This document shows positions 1-6,561 of a stretch of DNA of 64,000 nt, piece after piece. Source of the DNA: Frigoriglobus tundricola (lineage in GTDB: Bacteria; Planctomycetota; Planctomycetia; Gemmatales; Gemmataceae). The notes below the pieces were generated by a model. That model did not search any database. It was not told the origin of the DNA and saw nothing but the letters and a program-made list of their open reading frames with translations. The translations under genes and the position numbers were made by a program. Each line of letters begins with the position of its first letter. The stretch's first letter is position 1. Where the stretch lies: assembly GCF_013128195.2 (NCBI RefSeq), contig NZ_CP053452.2:2170001-2234000 (forward strand). The letters are read 5' to 3'.

Positions 1-699
1 GTCGGTCGCCTTCGCGGCGGTCACCCGCAGGTAGCCGACGGACGCGTCGATGCGCGGGTGCTCGATGGCCCCCTGCACCGCCAGGAGCAGCGCCGCGGTC
101 GGCCCGGGGATCGGTTCCGTCGGGGTGCCCAGCACCACGCGGTTCCCGTAGTTCGCCCCGCCCGTGTCGAACGCGCGGTCGAGGAGCAACTTCACGCCCT
201 GTTGAACGCGCGGGTGGTCCTCCAGCCCGGCGGCCCGCAGCGCGAGGCACGCCCACGCGGTCGGCTCGACCCACCCGAAGTTCGCGGCCGCCCACGGCCA
301 GCCGACGAGCGACAGGTCGATGTCGTTCTCCATGTCCGACGTTTCGGGGTCCCGCGTCATCACCCGGCTCTCGGTCGCGAGCAGGCGGTCCACGGACGGT
401 TTCACCGCGTCCGGGGGCGCGCCGAGCGCGAGGCGGGTGTAGAGCGCGACGGCCGTGGGCCACGCGGCCTCCGGCCGGCCGTCGGTGAGACGGTAGCTGC
501 CGTCCGGCTGGCGGTTGCGTTCGAGCGAGATGAGGCCGTTCGCGATGTGCTGTGCGAACGCCTCCCGCGCGTTGGCGAGCGCGAGAAGCGCGAGGCCGGT
601 CGGCTCGGGGTGGCTGGCCTTGCCGGCGTAGTACCCCCACCCGCCGTCCGGGTTCGCGTGGGCGGCGAGGCGGGTGAGCAACTCGTGCGAAGCTGGCAC
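1..699 (-). CDS. Prenyltransferase/squalene-cyclase-like repeat protein, 3' end beyond window
   Basis: The reverse strand is open from a GTG at 699 to the window edge, giving 233 residues with no stop. The translation has repeated short blocks of the alpha/alpha-toroid type found in protein prenyltransferase beta subunits and squalene-hopene cyclases: 'NPDGGWGYY' near the start, 'QPDGSY', and helices of the form 'TGLALLAL' and 'TAWACLAL'. These repeats are also common in secreted or cytosolic planctomycete proteins with no proven enzyme activity, so no reaction is assigned. A GGAG ribosome-binding site lies about 8 bases before the GTG, which decides the start. No signal peptide is visible. 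It is divergent from larC, with about 100 bases between them. The C-terminus is not in the window. Confidence 0.75.
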   Translation of the reverse strand, partial: MPASHELLTRLAAHANPDGGWGYYAGKASHPEPTGLALLALANAREAFAQHIANGLISLERNRQPDGSYRLTDGRPEAAWPTAVALYTRLALGAPPDAVKPSVDRLLATESRVMTRDPETSDMENDIDLSLVGWPWAAANFGWVEPTAWACLALRAAGLEDHPRVQQGVKLLLDRAFDTGGANYGNRVVLGTPTEPIPGPTAALLLAVQGAIEHPRIDASVGYLRVTAAKATD

Positions 700-802
700 T
701 GGCGGTCTCCGGCGGGAGCGGCGATACCAGTTTATGCCACGCGATGGGCCCTTCGGCCAGTAGAACACCGATAACGTGTGCCCGTGTGCATTGGGAGTCG
801 GT

Positions 803-1963
803 ATGCGCGTGGCTCATTTCGACTGTTTCAGCGGCATCAGCGGCGACATGGTCCTCGGCGCGGTGATCGACGCCGGGGTGCCCGCGGAAGCGATCCGGGC
901 GGCGCTCGGTTCGCTCGACCTGCCGATCAAACTCGAAGTGGAGCGTGTGAAGCGGTGCGGGTTCGCCGCGACGAAGGCGACCGTTGAGGCCGCGGACCAG
1001 GAGGACTACCGGTTCCTGCCGGACGTGGAAGCGATTCTCGCCCGCGGCGCGCTCACGCCGAAGCAGCGGGACCTCGCGAGTACGATCTTCCGCAAGGTCG
1101 CGGTTGCGGAATCGACCGTCCACGGCATGCCGCTGGAGCGCGTTCACTTCCACGAGGTCGGCGCGCTCGACAGCATCGCCGACATCGTGGGCGCTGCGGT
1201 CGGCCTGGACCTGCTCGGCGTGGAGAAGTTCACCAGCACGCCGGTGCCCACCGGCAGCGGAACGGTGAAGTGCGCGCACGGGCTCATGCCCGTCCCGACG
1301 CCCGGCACGGCGGAGCTTCTGAAGGGCGTGCCGCTCGCGCCCTCGACGATCAAAACCGAACTCACCACCCCCACCGGCGCCGCGATCCTCACCACCGTCG
1401 TGACCGAATACACGGCCACACCGGTCATGACCATCGACCGCATCGGCCACGGTTCCGGCACCAAGGACTTCCTCGAACAACCGAACATCCTCCGCCTCAT
1501 GCTCGGCACGGCGAACACCGGCCGCAAAGCCGAAGGAGAAACGGATACGGTTACGGTGCTGGAAACGAACCTCGACGACCTCTCGCCCGAAGTGATCGGC
1601 TTCGCCGTTGAGCGGTTGTTCGCGGCCGGCGCGCTCGACGTGTTCACGGTGCCGATTCAAATGAAAAAGAGTCGGCCCGGCACGCTCGTAACGGTTCTCT
1701 GCGCGGCCGAGCAGGTGAGCGATCTCGAAGCAATCCTGTTTAGCGAGACGGGTACGTTCGGCGTGCGTCGCACGACCGCCGCTCGGACGAAGCTCCGGCG
1801 TGAAGCGGTGACGGTGCCAACGCCCTGGGGACCGGTGAAGGCCAAGCGCGGCTGGCGCGGCGACGGGTTCGAGGTGCTGACGCCCGAATTCGAGGACTGT
1901 GCCCGCGTCGCCCGCGAGCACAACGTCCCACTGCGCGACGTGTATGCGGCCGTCAAGCGTTGA
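803..1963 (+). CDS. larC: LarC, nickel-pincer cofactor biosynthesis cyclometallase (DUF111)
   Basis: This 386-residue protein belongs to the LarC/DUF111 family. In lactate racemase systems LarC is the CTP-dependent cyclometallase that inserts nickel into the pincer nucleotide cofactor. Family hallmarks are visible: 'HFDCFSGISGDM' at the N-terminus, 'HFHEVGALDSIADIVG' near residue 115, 'PVPTGSGTVKCAHG' and 'ELTTPTGAAIL'. The start at 803 is preferred over an in-frame ATG at 776 because the family begins with MR(V)AHFDCFSG and a GGGAG sequence sits a few bases upstream of 803. larA, larB and larE are not adjacent, so the partner enzyme is unknown. Length matches the family. The last 11 bases overlap the 3' end of the convergent sulfotransferase-like gene. 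Confidence 0.92.
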   Translation: MRVAHFDCFSGISGDMVLGAVIDAGVPAEAIRAALGSLDLPIKLEVERVKRCGFAATKATVEAADQEDYRFLPDVEAILARGALTPKQRDLASTIFRKVAVAESTVHGMPLERVHFHEVGALDSIADIVGAAVGLDLLGVEKFTSTPVPTGSGTVKCAHGLMPVPTPGTAELLKGVPLAPSTIKTELTTPTGAAILTTVVTEYTATPVMTIDRIGHGSGTKDFLEQPNILRLMLGTANTGRKAEGETDTVTVLETNLDDLSPEVIGFAVERLFAAGALDVFTVPIQMKKSRPGTLVTVLCAAEQVSDLEAILFSETGTFGVRRTTAARTKLRREAVTVPTPWGPVKAKRGWRGDGFEVLTPEFEDCARVAREHNVPLRDVYAAVKR

Positions 1964-2702
1964 CCGAAAACGCCTGGTAGACGCGCTCGGCCGTCTGAAG
2001 GAGCGACGAGTTCCGCATCCGCGCCCGGAGGCGCTCACGGACCTCCGCGACCCGCTCCTGGCAAATCGACGCCAGGCGCGGTAACCGGCACGTCGGGCTC
2101 TGGGGCACGTCGCTCAAGGCGTGCCCGGGGCGGCCCGGGAGCCGGAAGGCCGTTCCGAACCGGTCGTTGACGCGCGCGATGACCGCCCCGTAGTCCGCGG
2201 TCACTTGTTCAAATGTCGCCCGCACGTACCCGGCCGCTAACGGCTCGATCGCCTGGTAAAAGCGGATGTACTCGCGGAGCGCGTGTTCGAGGCTGAGGCG
2301 GGGGGCCAGGAACATGCGCCCCGATGCCGCGTCGAGGGGGTGCCGGGCGAGCACGAGAACCGGCCGGTTCAACCGAACCCCCTTGCGGACCGTGGCGGCG
2401 GCGTGCGTGTGGAACGCGATGCGCACCGGCCGGTCCTGCGCCGTCTCGAACGCCCGCGCCGCGTACGTGTTGCCGGAGCGCCAGTAGCCCTCGATCACCA
2501 GTTCTGTGTCCCCGGTCACCAGGTTCCACTGCGGCGCCCCTGGGGCCAACATCCGAAACTGAATCAGAGGAAAAAAAACAGCCGGATGGGTCCGGACCGA
2601 ACTGAGGGTCCGGTTCCACGCGTCCCAAAACCACCCCGGCAACCGTGACGACGGTACGCCCCCGTCCGGAGCGAATTCGAGTAGAGTCGCTGTCGCACTC
2701 AA
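1953..2702 (-). CDS. Sulfotransferase-like P-loop protein
   Basis: The 249-residue product has two short motifs typical of PAPS-dependent sulfotransferases: a 5'-phosphosulfate loop 'EGYWRSGNTYAARAF' near residue 70 and a 3'-phosphate-binding-like 'ARHPLDAAS' near residue 120, where the family usually has R-[DN]-P-x-D-x-x-x-S. Such enzymes transfer sulfate from PAPS to sugars, proteins or small molecules; the acceptor cannot be inferred here. There is no signal peptide or clear transmembrane segment. Its 3' end overlaps that of larC by 11 bases, tail to tail. Confidence in the fold is good, but the substrate is unknown. Confidence 0.72.
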   Translation of the reverse strand: MSATATLLEFAPDGGVPSSRLPGWFWDAWNRTLSSVRTHPAVFFPLIQFRMLAPGAPQWNLVTGDTELVIEGYWRSGNTYAARAFETAQDRPVRIAFHTHAAATVRKGVRLNRPVLVLARHPLDAASGRMFLAPRLSLEHALREYIRFYQAIEPLAAGYVRATFEQVTADYGAVIARVNDRFGTAFRLPGRPGHALSDVPQSPTCRLPRLASICQERVAEVRERLRARMRNSSLLQTAERVYQAFSVNA

Positions 2703-3164
2703 CGTCCGATCTCCGACGCAGAAGCAATCTAAAATTGCGCAGAACTTCGTCGCGCGCTCAGAAATGTCCGTGCGGTGCCCGAACGTCGAACTCCGAGGGC
2801 GATCAACCGGTTCAACCGTTTCCGCTACGTGCGGGCGGCCAACAATAACCCGGTGAGTCGGAGCAACTGCACCCGCCGGCTACTGCGTGTGAGTTCCCGA
2901 TCGTTCTGAATGGTCCAAATGGTAAGCGCGAAGAGATGTAGATGGGGTGAAATTAGCGCAAAATATACCGAGATCATCGCACGACGATCACCACAACAAT
3001 CGAGCTGTTGTGCCGGCGATTGTTAATGACCGCGGGAGCGGGCCGTGATCCCTATCCCGCTGCCCGTTCGAGAAGAACGCTGAATTGAAGCTCTGAAGGC
3101 GTTCGATGTGAGGCGCGGGCCGCTATTCAGGGCGATGAACTTGACCCATTTCGCTCACACGTAT
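2703..3164. other. Intergenic region, no gene seen
   Basis: About 460 bases with lower GC in its centre (around 2930-3000) and no frame that looks protein-coding. It separates two reverse-strand genes and presumably carries the promoter of the sulfotransferase-like gene, but no convincing -35/-10 pair was found. Confidence 0.5.
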
Positions 3165-3446
3165 TCACATCGCGAGTCGCGAGCGGAAATTCTCTAACAC
3201 CGGGTGGTGCCGGGTGATGCGGTAGCCGCGTGCGTCGGCCACAATGACCGCGTCGGAGTGACTGTGACTGCGCCCCATGTCCGCACCGAACCGGACTTCC
3301 GCATCCGCACCGGCCGCTTCGAGCGCTTCCGCGAGCGCGACCGCTTGCCCGGCGCCGTCGTCCTCGGCCACCACGAGGACGCGCGGCGGCGTCGCAAACG
3401 GGGACTTCTCGCGGACGACAGAAAGGGTGCGGTAATCGCGCTTCAT
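3165..3446 (-). CDS. Small conserved-type hypothetical protein
   Basis: A 93-residue protein beginning MKRDYRTLSVVREK. The ATG at 3446 is chosen over an upstream in-frame ATG because a GAGGA ribosome-binding site lies 7 bases before it. The middle part, 'PPRVLVVAEDDGAGQAVALA', followed by an alternating small/charged helix-strand pattern, resembles the start of a Rossmann-like or receiver-like fold, but the protein is too short for a full response regulator and no phospho-acceptor pattern is convincing. It has no membrane segment. Function unknown. Confidence 0.6.
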   Translation of the reverse strand: MKRDYRTLSVVREKSPFATPPRVLVVAEDDGAGQAVALAEALEAAGADAEVRFGADMGRSHSHSDAVIVADARGYRITRHHPVLENFRSRLAM

Positions 3447-3664
3447 CGGAAAATCCTCATGGGAAGGCCGCGAGCAGACACGACTCGAACACACGCGGCA
3501 GACGTCTTCCCGTAACTTGTGAGAGGCTGCTGATAACTCGCCTCAAACCACTTGACATGTCTCAACAAGAGTTACCGTAGCCTACTCATCGGCCTTTCAC
3601 AACTCCTTTTTCTCTCATAATTGACCCGGATACCGGTTTTCCCGACAGAGAACAGCCAGATGGG

Positions 3665-4120
3665 TTAGCGGGCGATCAGGGAGTGGCTTGCCTGGGTAAC
3701 GGGTTCGACCTCACGCGGTGCGAGTTGGTTGAACGGTTCGGCAGGGATATTTCGAGCCACCGTGTAAATAATGAGAGCCGCGGCAAGCAATCGCAGCCAG
3801 AGGGCGCGGATTCGGGGTTCAGGAAAGGGTCGATCCAGAGCCCAAATCAAGAGACTCCGGAACAGCGCGACTAGAAAGAACGGTAAAATGAACGGTGCGA
3901 AGAGGTTACATTGCAAAGCGTCGAGCAGGCGGCCGTTTAACAAAAAGTGACTCGCCCGACCCGTGCCGCACCCGGGGCAGTGAAGTCCGGTTGCGGTGTA
4001 AGTGATGCACTTCGGGTAGATGCTGTCTCGCGTTGGGGACGTGGTCGCAATGACGAACCCACCGGCCATCAACCCGAGGGCGACGAGTGCGACCACAGCC
4101 AGTCGCACGGCACGCTTCAT
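3665..4120 (-). CDS. DUF2752 membrane protein
   Basis: A 151-residue protein with an N-terminal membrane helix, the DUF2752 signature 'CPGCGTGRASHFLLNGR' around residue 47 and two further hydrophobic stretches ('FILPFFLVALFRSLLIWAL', and a C-terminal one). DUF2752 proteins are small membrane proteins of unknown biochemical role, often encoded beside TM2 or CD225 proteins. The ATG at 4120 is used because the family starts shortly before the first helix and GAGG lies about 10 bases upstream. Immediately upstream is an IS1-family element. Without it, this gene would follow the CD225 stop codon (4138-4140) after 17 bases, so it was probably the downstream gene of a CD225-DUF2752 operon and is now separated from its upstream promoter. 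Confidence 0.85.
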   Translation of the reverse strand: MKRAVRLAVVALVALGLMAGGFVIATTSPTRDSIYPKCITYTATGLHCPGCGTGRASHFLLNGRLLDALQCNLFAPFILPFFLVALFRSLLIWALDRPFPEPRIRALWLRLLAAALIIYTVARNIPAEPFNQLAPREVEPVTQASHSLIAR

Positions 4121-4188
4121 CGCTTCCGACCTCACCGTCACCACCCCCCGCCGGGGTTCTGAAGAGCGCCAAGAAAACCGGTGGTGGG

Positions 4189-4989
4189 CTACCTGCATTG
4201 CACCGCTGGCAGGGTCAACCATTCGGATAGCGCCCACACCCGATCGGTCAGTCCCGCGGCCATTGCCGGTGTTCTCTGGTGCCAGCGCCCGTCGGCACCC
4301 TTGTGGCGGAGCGTGCGGACCGGCCAGCAGAAGTTGTAGCTGAAGTAGCTGAAGGCGGTGGCCGCACGGTGCGTGTCCCAGTCCTTCGAGAACCCATAGC
4401 TCTTGCGCACCTTGCGGCTGCACCGATTCCGGTCCGTCCCGTTGTGTCGCTCCACGAAGCACGTGTTGACCGCCGTGCTCACCGCCGAGGCGAGTAGCGC
4501 GGCCGTGACCGCCACCACCGCCCCGAACACCACCCGCGTGCTCACCGCCACCACCCGGTTGTTCTCCCGCTCCTTGTGGACGGTCGCATAGGTGACCTCG
4601 GGCGGGATGACCCGGTGGGCCTTGCGCGGCCGACCGGGTCGCCCGGTTCGCGGCGGGGTCACCAAGTGCCCGTAGGTGTCCCGGATCGCCGAGGCGTACA
4701 CCGGGTACTCGTCGGACGTCATGAGCCGCATCACTCGGCCCCCGGTGCGCCGGTGGAAGTCACGGACCAGGGCGTGGGTCGCGTCCTCGGTCCGCTTACC
4801 GACCAACAGGCTCACGACCAATCGGCTCTCGGGATCGAGGGCCACGTGGTCCCAGCAGTCCCCGCGCCGGGTCTCGTCGGGGCCGCAGTTCTTCTCCTTA
4901 CGGCCCACGAAATCCCACTTCTCATCGAACTGCACTTCGCGGGTCGTCGGGGGAAAAAGCCACGAGCTCGTCGTGCAACGCGCGGGCAT
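4189..4989 (-). CDS. IS1-family transposase, catalytic part (InsB-like frame)
   Basis: This 266-residue frame carries the DDE catalytic part of an IS1 transposase. Visible are 'FDEKWDFVG' (first acid), 'TSDEYPVYASAI' (second acid) and 'CFVERHNGTDRNRCSRK' followed by 'SYGFSKDWD', which matches the RHN...R..R.S..FSK pattern at the end of the IS1 catalytic domain. Its natural beginning is in the overlapping upstream frame (4922-5308), so the nominal ATG at 4989 is probably not a real start. Expression as one protein would need a +1 (or -2) frame change in the overlap, where a T5C5 tract lies (on the plus strand, G5A5 at about 4949-4958). Confidence 0.85.
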   Translation of the reverse strand: MPARCTTSSWLFPPTTREVQFDEKWDFVGRKEKNCGPDETRRGDCWDHVALDPESRLVVSLLVGKRTEDATHALVRDFHRRTGGRVMRLMTSDEYPVYASAIRDTYGHLVTPPRTGRPGRPRKAHRVIPPEVTYATVHKERENNRVVAVSTRVVFGAVVAVTAALLASAVSTAVNTCFVERHNGTDRNRCSRKVRKSYGFSKDWDTHRAATAFSYFSYNFCWPVRTLRHKGADGRWHQRTPAMAAGLTDRVWALSEWLTLPAVQCR

Positions 4990-5308
4990 GTTGGCCGGCC
5001 CGTCGGATGTACCGGGTCACCGTATTGGTATGAACCCCGGTGAGCCGTGCGGTCTTGCGGGTCCCGATCCCTTCGGCCACGTGAGCCAGAACCGCGGTCA
5101 CCCGCGCGGCCGGCAGTCGGGCGTCGAACAGTGGGGTGCCCTTGCGCTCGGAGAACCGGGCCTTGCAGGTCCGGCACCGGAGCACCCGCGTCTTGTTCGG
5201 CCCATAACGGGCCGGCACGGTCAGGTTCCCGTGGTTCCGTTTCCCATGGTCGGGACAATGGGCATTGAGGCAACAGAAGCGGCTCAGGTCGTCCATGACG
5301 GATCTCAA
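4922..5308 (-). CDS. IS1-family transposase N-terminal frame (InsA-like, zinc ribbon and HTH)
   Basis: A 128-residue frame containing a four-cysteine zinc ribbon (CCLNAHCP ... CRTCKARFSE, about residues 12-55) followed by a helix-turn-helix segment ('GIGTRKTARLTGVHTNTVTR', about residues 80-100). This is the DNA-binding half of an IS1 transposase. It overlaps the catalytic frame by 68 bases and ends just after the T5C5 tract. In classical IS1 the two halves are joined by -1 frameshifting at A6C. Here the required shift is +1 or -2, so either a different recoding site is used or the copy is inactive by a 1-base indel. Confidence 0.8.
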   Translation of the reverse strand: MRSVMDDLSRFCCLNAHCPDHGKRNHGNLTVPARYGPNKTRVLRCRTCKARFSERKGTPLFDARLPAARVTAVLAHVAEGIGTRKTARLTGVHTNTVTRYIRRAGQHARALHDELVAFSPDDPRSAVR

Positions 5309-5374
5309 TCCGTGGGAGCAAATGCCAACCGAGAAGCGGAATCCCTTACCATACCTCCGGTAACTCGTGCAAGG

Positions 5375-5716
5375 CTAATAAGACACCACCAGAAAACCGA
5401 GCACGAACGAAATCACAAACACCGCGACCCCTAAGCCGAACGAAACCCAAGCCCACAGTTTCGCGTTGGCAGCCGCCTGACGTGCTCCGGCGTAGTCACC
5501 CGCCTCCCATTTTGAATTCACCTGGGCCGCGAAGACAATGGCAGCTACCCCAGCCGGAAGGCAACACAGCAACGTTGTCAGAACCGCCGGAACGAGGTAG
5601 TTCGGCGGCGGCCTCCGTCTCGGGCGATCATCATAATCGTCCTCGTCGTCGTCCCGGCGCCGGCGGCGTGGGCGGTCATCATAGTCTTCGTCATCATCGT
5701 ATCGCTCGCGTGCCAT
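5375..5716 (-). CDS. CD225/dispanin-family membrane protein, C-terminus altered by IS1
   Basis: A 113-residue protein with a highly acidic/arginine-rich N-terminal tail (about residues 1-36, with repeats of the form DDxDDRPRRR) and a CD225/dispanin core. The core has a first membrane helix 'NYLVPAVLTTLLCCLPAGVA', the conserved loop 'AAQVNSKWEAGDYAGARQAA' and a second helix at the C-terminus. The family includes the eukaryotic IFITM proteins; bacterial members have no defined role. AAGGTAA precedes the ATG. The last five codons and the stop come from the end of the IS1 element at 4180-5390. Splicing out the element and one target copy gives a tail ending LGFLGALQNPGGGW, with a stop at 4138-4140. 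The altered protein may still insert in membranes because the second helix is nearly complete. Confidence 0.88.
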   Translation of the reverse strand: MARERYDDDEDYDDRPRRRRRDDDEDDYDDRPRRRPPPNYLVPAVLTTLLCCLPAGVAAIVFAAQVNSKWEAGDYAGARQAAANAKLWAWVSFGLGVAVFVISFVLGFLVVSY

Positions 5717-5818
5717 CGCGTTACCTTATGAGGGAAAGCACGACCATGCGGTACCGGAACAGCAACACACACCGCCCGGTCGAGACGACCGGGCGATCAG
5801 GTTGAACGACCGAGCCGT

Positions 5819-6055
5819 TTAGCGGTTCCCCCCAGCCGCGCCCGCGAAAATTCCGGCGAACTGCAACGCGATCCAGGATGCGGACGTGATGGCGCCGATG
5901 ATCAGCACCACCAGCGCGTTCGATTTCGCCTTCGGGTCTTTGCCAGTGAGGTAGGCAACGAGGCTGAGAACGAAAGCGATCAACCCGCAGCACAACCCGA
6001 ACAGGATGAGGACCACAATGTTCGTGTTTTTGTACATACCATCAAGCGGCCCCAT
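5819..6055 (-). CDS. Small two-helix membrane protein, possible lost upstream start
   Basis: A 78-residue protein with two hydrophobic segments ('IVVLILFGLCCGLIAFVLSL' and 'ALVVLIIGAITSASWIALQF'). It lies upstream of the CD225 gene on the same strand, with about 100 bases between them, so the two may be co-transcribed. The frame continues upstream of the ATG at 6055 for 24 codons (to 6127) and encodes an acidic/arginine tail, ARTRDRDDEDDDFDDRPAR, very like the N-terminus of the CD225 protein (ARERYDDDEDYDDRPRR). At the position matching that protein's ATG the codon is AGG (6125-6127). Translation now presumably starts at 6055 or at ATG 6037. The function is unknown. Confidence 0.65.
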   Translation of the reverse strand: MGPLDGMYKNTNIVVLILFGLCCGLIAFVLSLVAYLTGKDPKAKSNALVVLIIGAITSASWIALQFAGIFAGAAGGNR

Positions 6056-6319
6056 CTCACCGCGCGAGCGGGCGGGGCGGTCATCGAAGTCGTCGTCTTC
6101 ATCGTCACGGTCACGAGTACGTGCCCTAGCAAACTATTCCAGAGAGGTTGGGGCCATCAATCATCGAGACTTTAGGAACGTACTCATATTGTGCGAGCGA
6201 GTCAAATAGCTTCGAAAAGGAAATCCGTGTTTCGGCGCGTCACTCCCCTCCTCTTCTCCCGCTTCGGCCGAGTCGCCCTTGAACTTTCCTCCCGAATCCG
6301 TGTCCTTTTACTCACGGTC

Positions 6320-6505
6320 CTCGCGGCCGGTCGCAGCGAATTGCTGCTTCACGGCCGCGCCGGAGTGCCTCGCGGCCTGGCGCAGCGACGCGCTGCTTCG
6401 CGGCCGCGCCGGAGTGCCTCGTGGCCGGTCGCAGCGAATTGCTGCTTCACGGCCGCGCCGGAGTGCCTCGCGGCCTGGCGCAGCGACGCGCTGCTTCACG
6501 GCCGC
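6320..6505. repeat. 49-bp tandem repeat, 3.8 copies, upstream of alaS
   Basis: Three full 49-base units (6320-6368, 6369-6417, 6418-6466) and a partial fourth (6467-6505). Units 1 and 3 (GGTCGCAGCGAATTGC form) and units 2 and 4 (TGGCGCAGCGACGCGC form) are nearly identical, so there is a 98-base higher-order period. The repeat ends 56 bases before the alaS start codon. It reads open in more than one frame, which produces a false N-terminal extension to alaS; no conserved peptide supports translation. Confidence 0.9.
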
Positions 6506-6561
6506 TCCACCGGCTCGTTTCGCCAGCCCCCCGAGCGGGCGCCAATCACTGTGAGAACTCG

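Larger units (their letters stand above)
4180..5390 (-). mobile_element. IS1-family insertion sequence with 8-bp target duplication
   Basis: The element of 1211 bp is bounded by inverted GGTGGTG ends (4180-4186; CACCACC at 5384-5390), resembling the GGTGATG ends of IS1. It is flanked by an exact 8-base direct repeat AGAAAACC (4172-4179 and 5391-5398), the size typical for IS1. Inside are two overlapping transposase frames on the reverse strand. The insertion lies in the last codons of the CD225 gene (5375-5716), whose present stop codon is inside the element. Joining the flanks restores a longer CD225 C-terminus. The inverted repeat beyond the first 7 bases is weak. Confidence 0.85.

Noticed and set aside
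3541..3600. TTGACA at 3552 as a promoter
   Set aside because: On the plus strand no gene follows in that direction before the 3' end of the reverse-strand DUF2752 gene, and no fitting -10 was found.
5347..5361. ACCGGAGGTATGGTA as the IS1 right terminal repeat (paired with 4177-4191)
   Set aside because: It has only 11 of 15 matches and no target duplication; the GGTGGTG ends at 4180 and 5390 give an exact 8-base duplication and restore the host frame.
6421..6561. N-terminal extension of alaS through the tandem repeat
   Set aside because: The family start is MLSSSEIRQQF at 6562; upstream residues are just translated repeat units.
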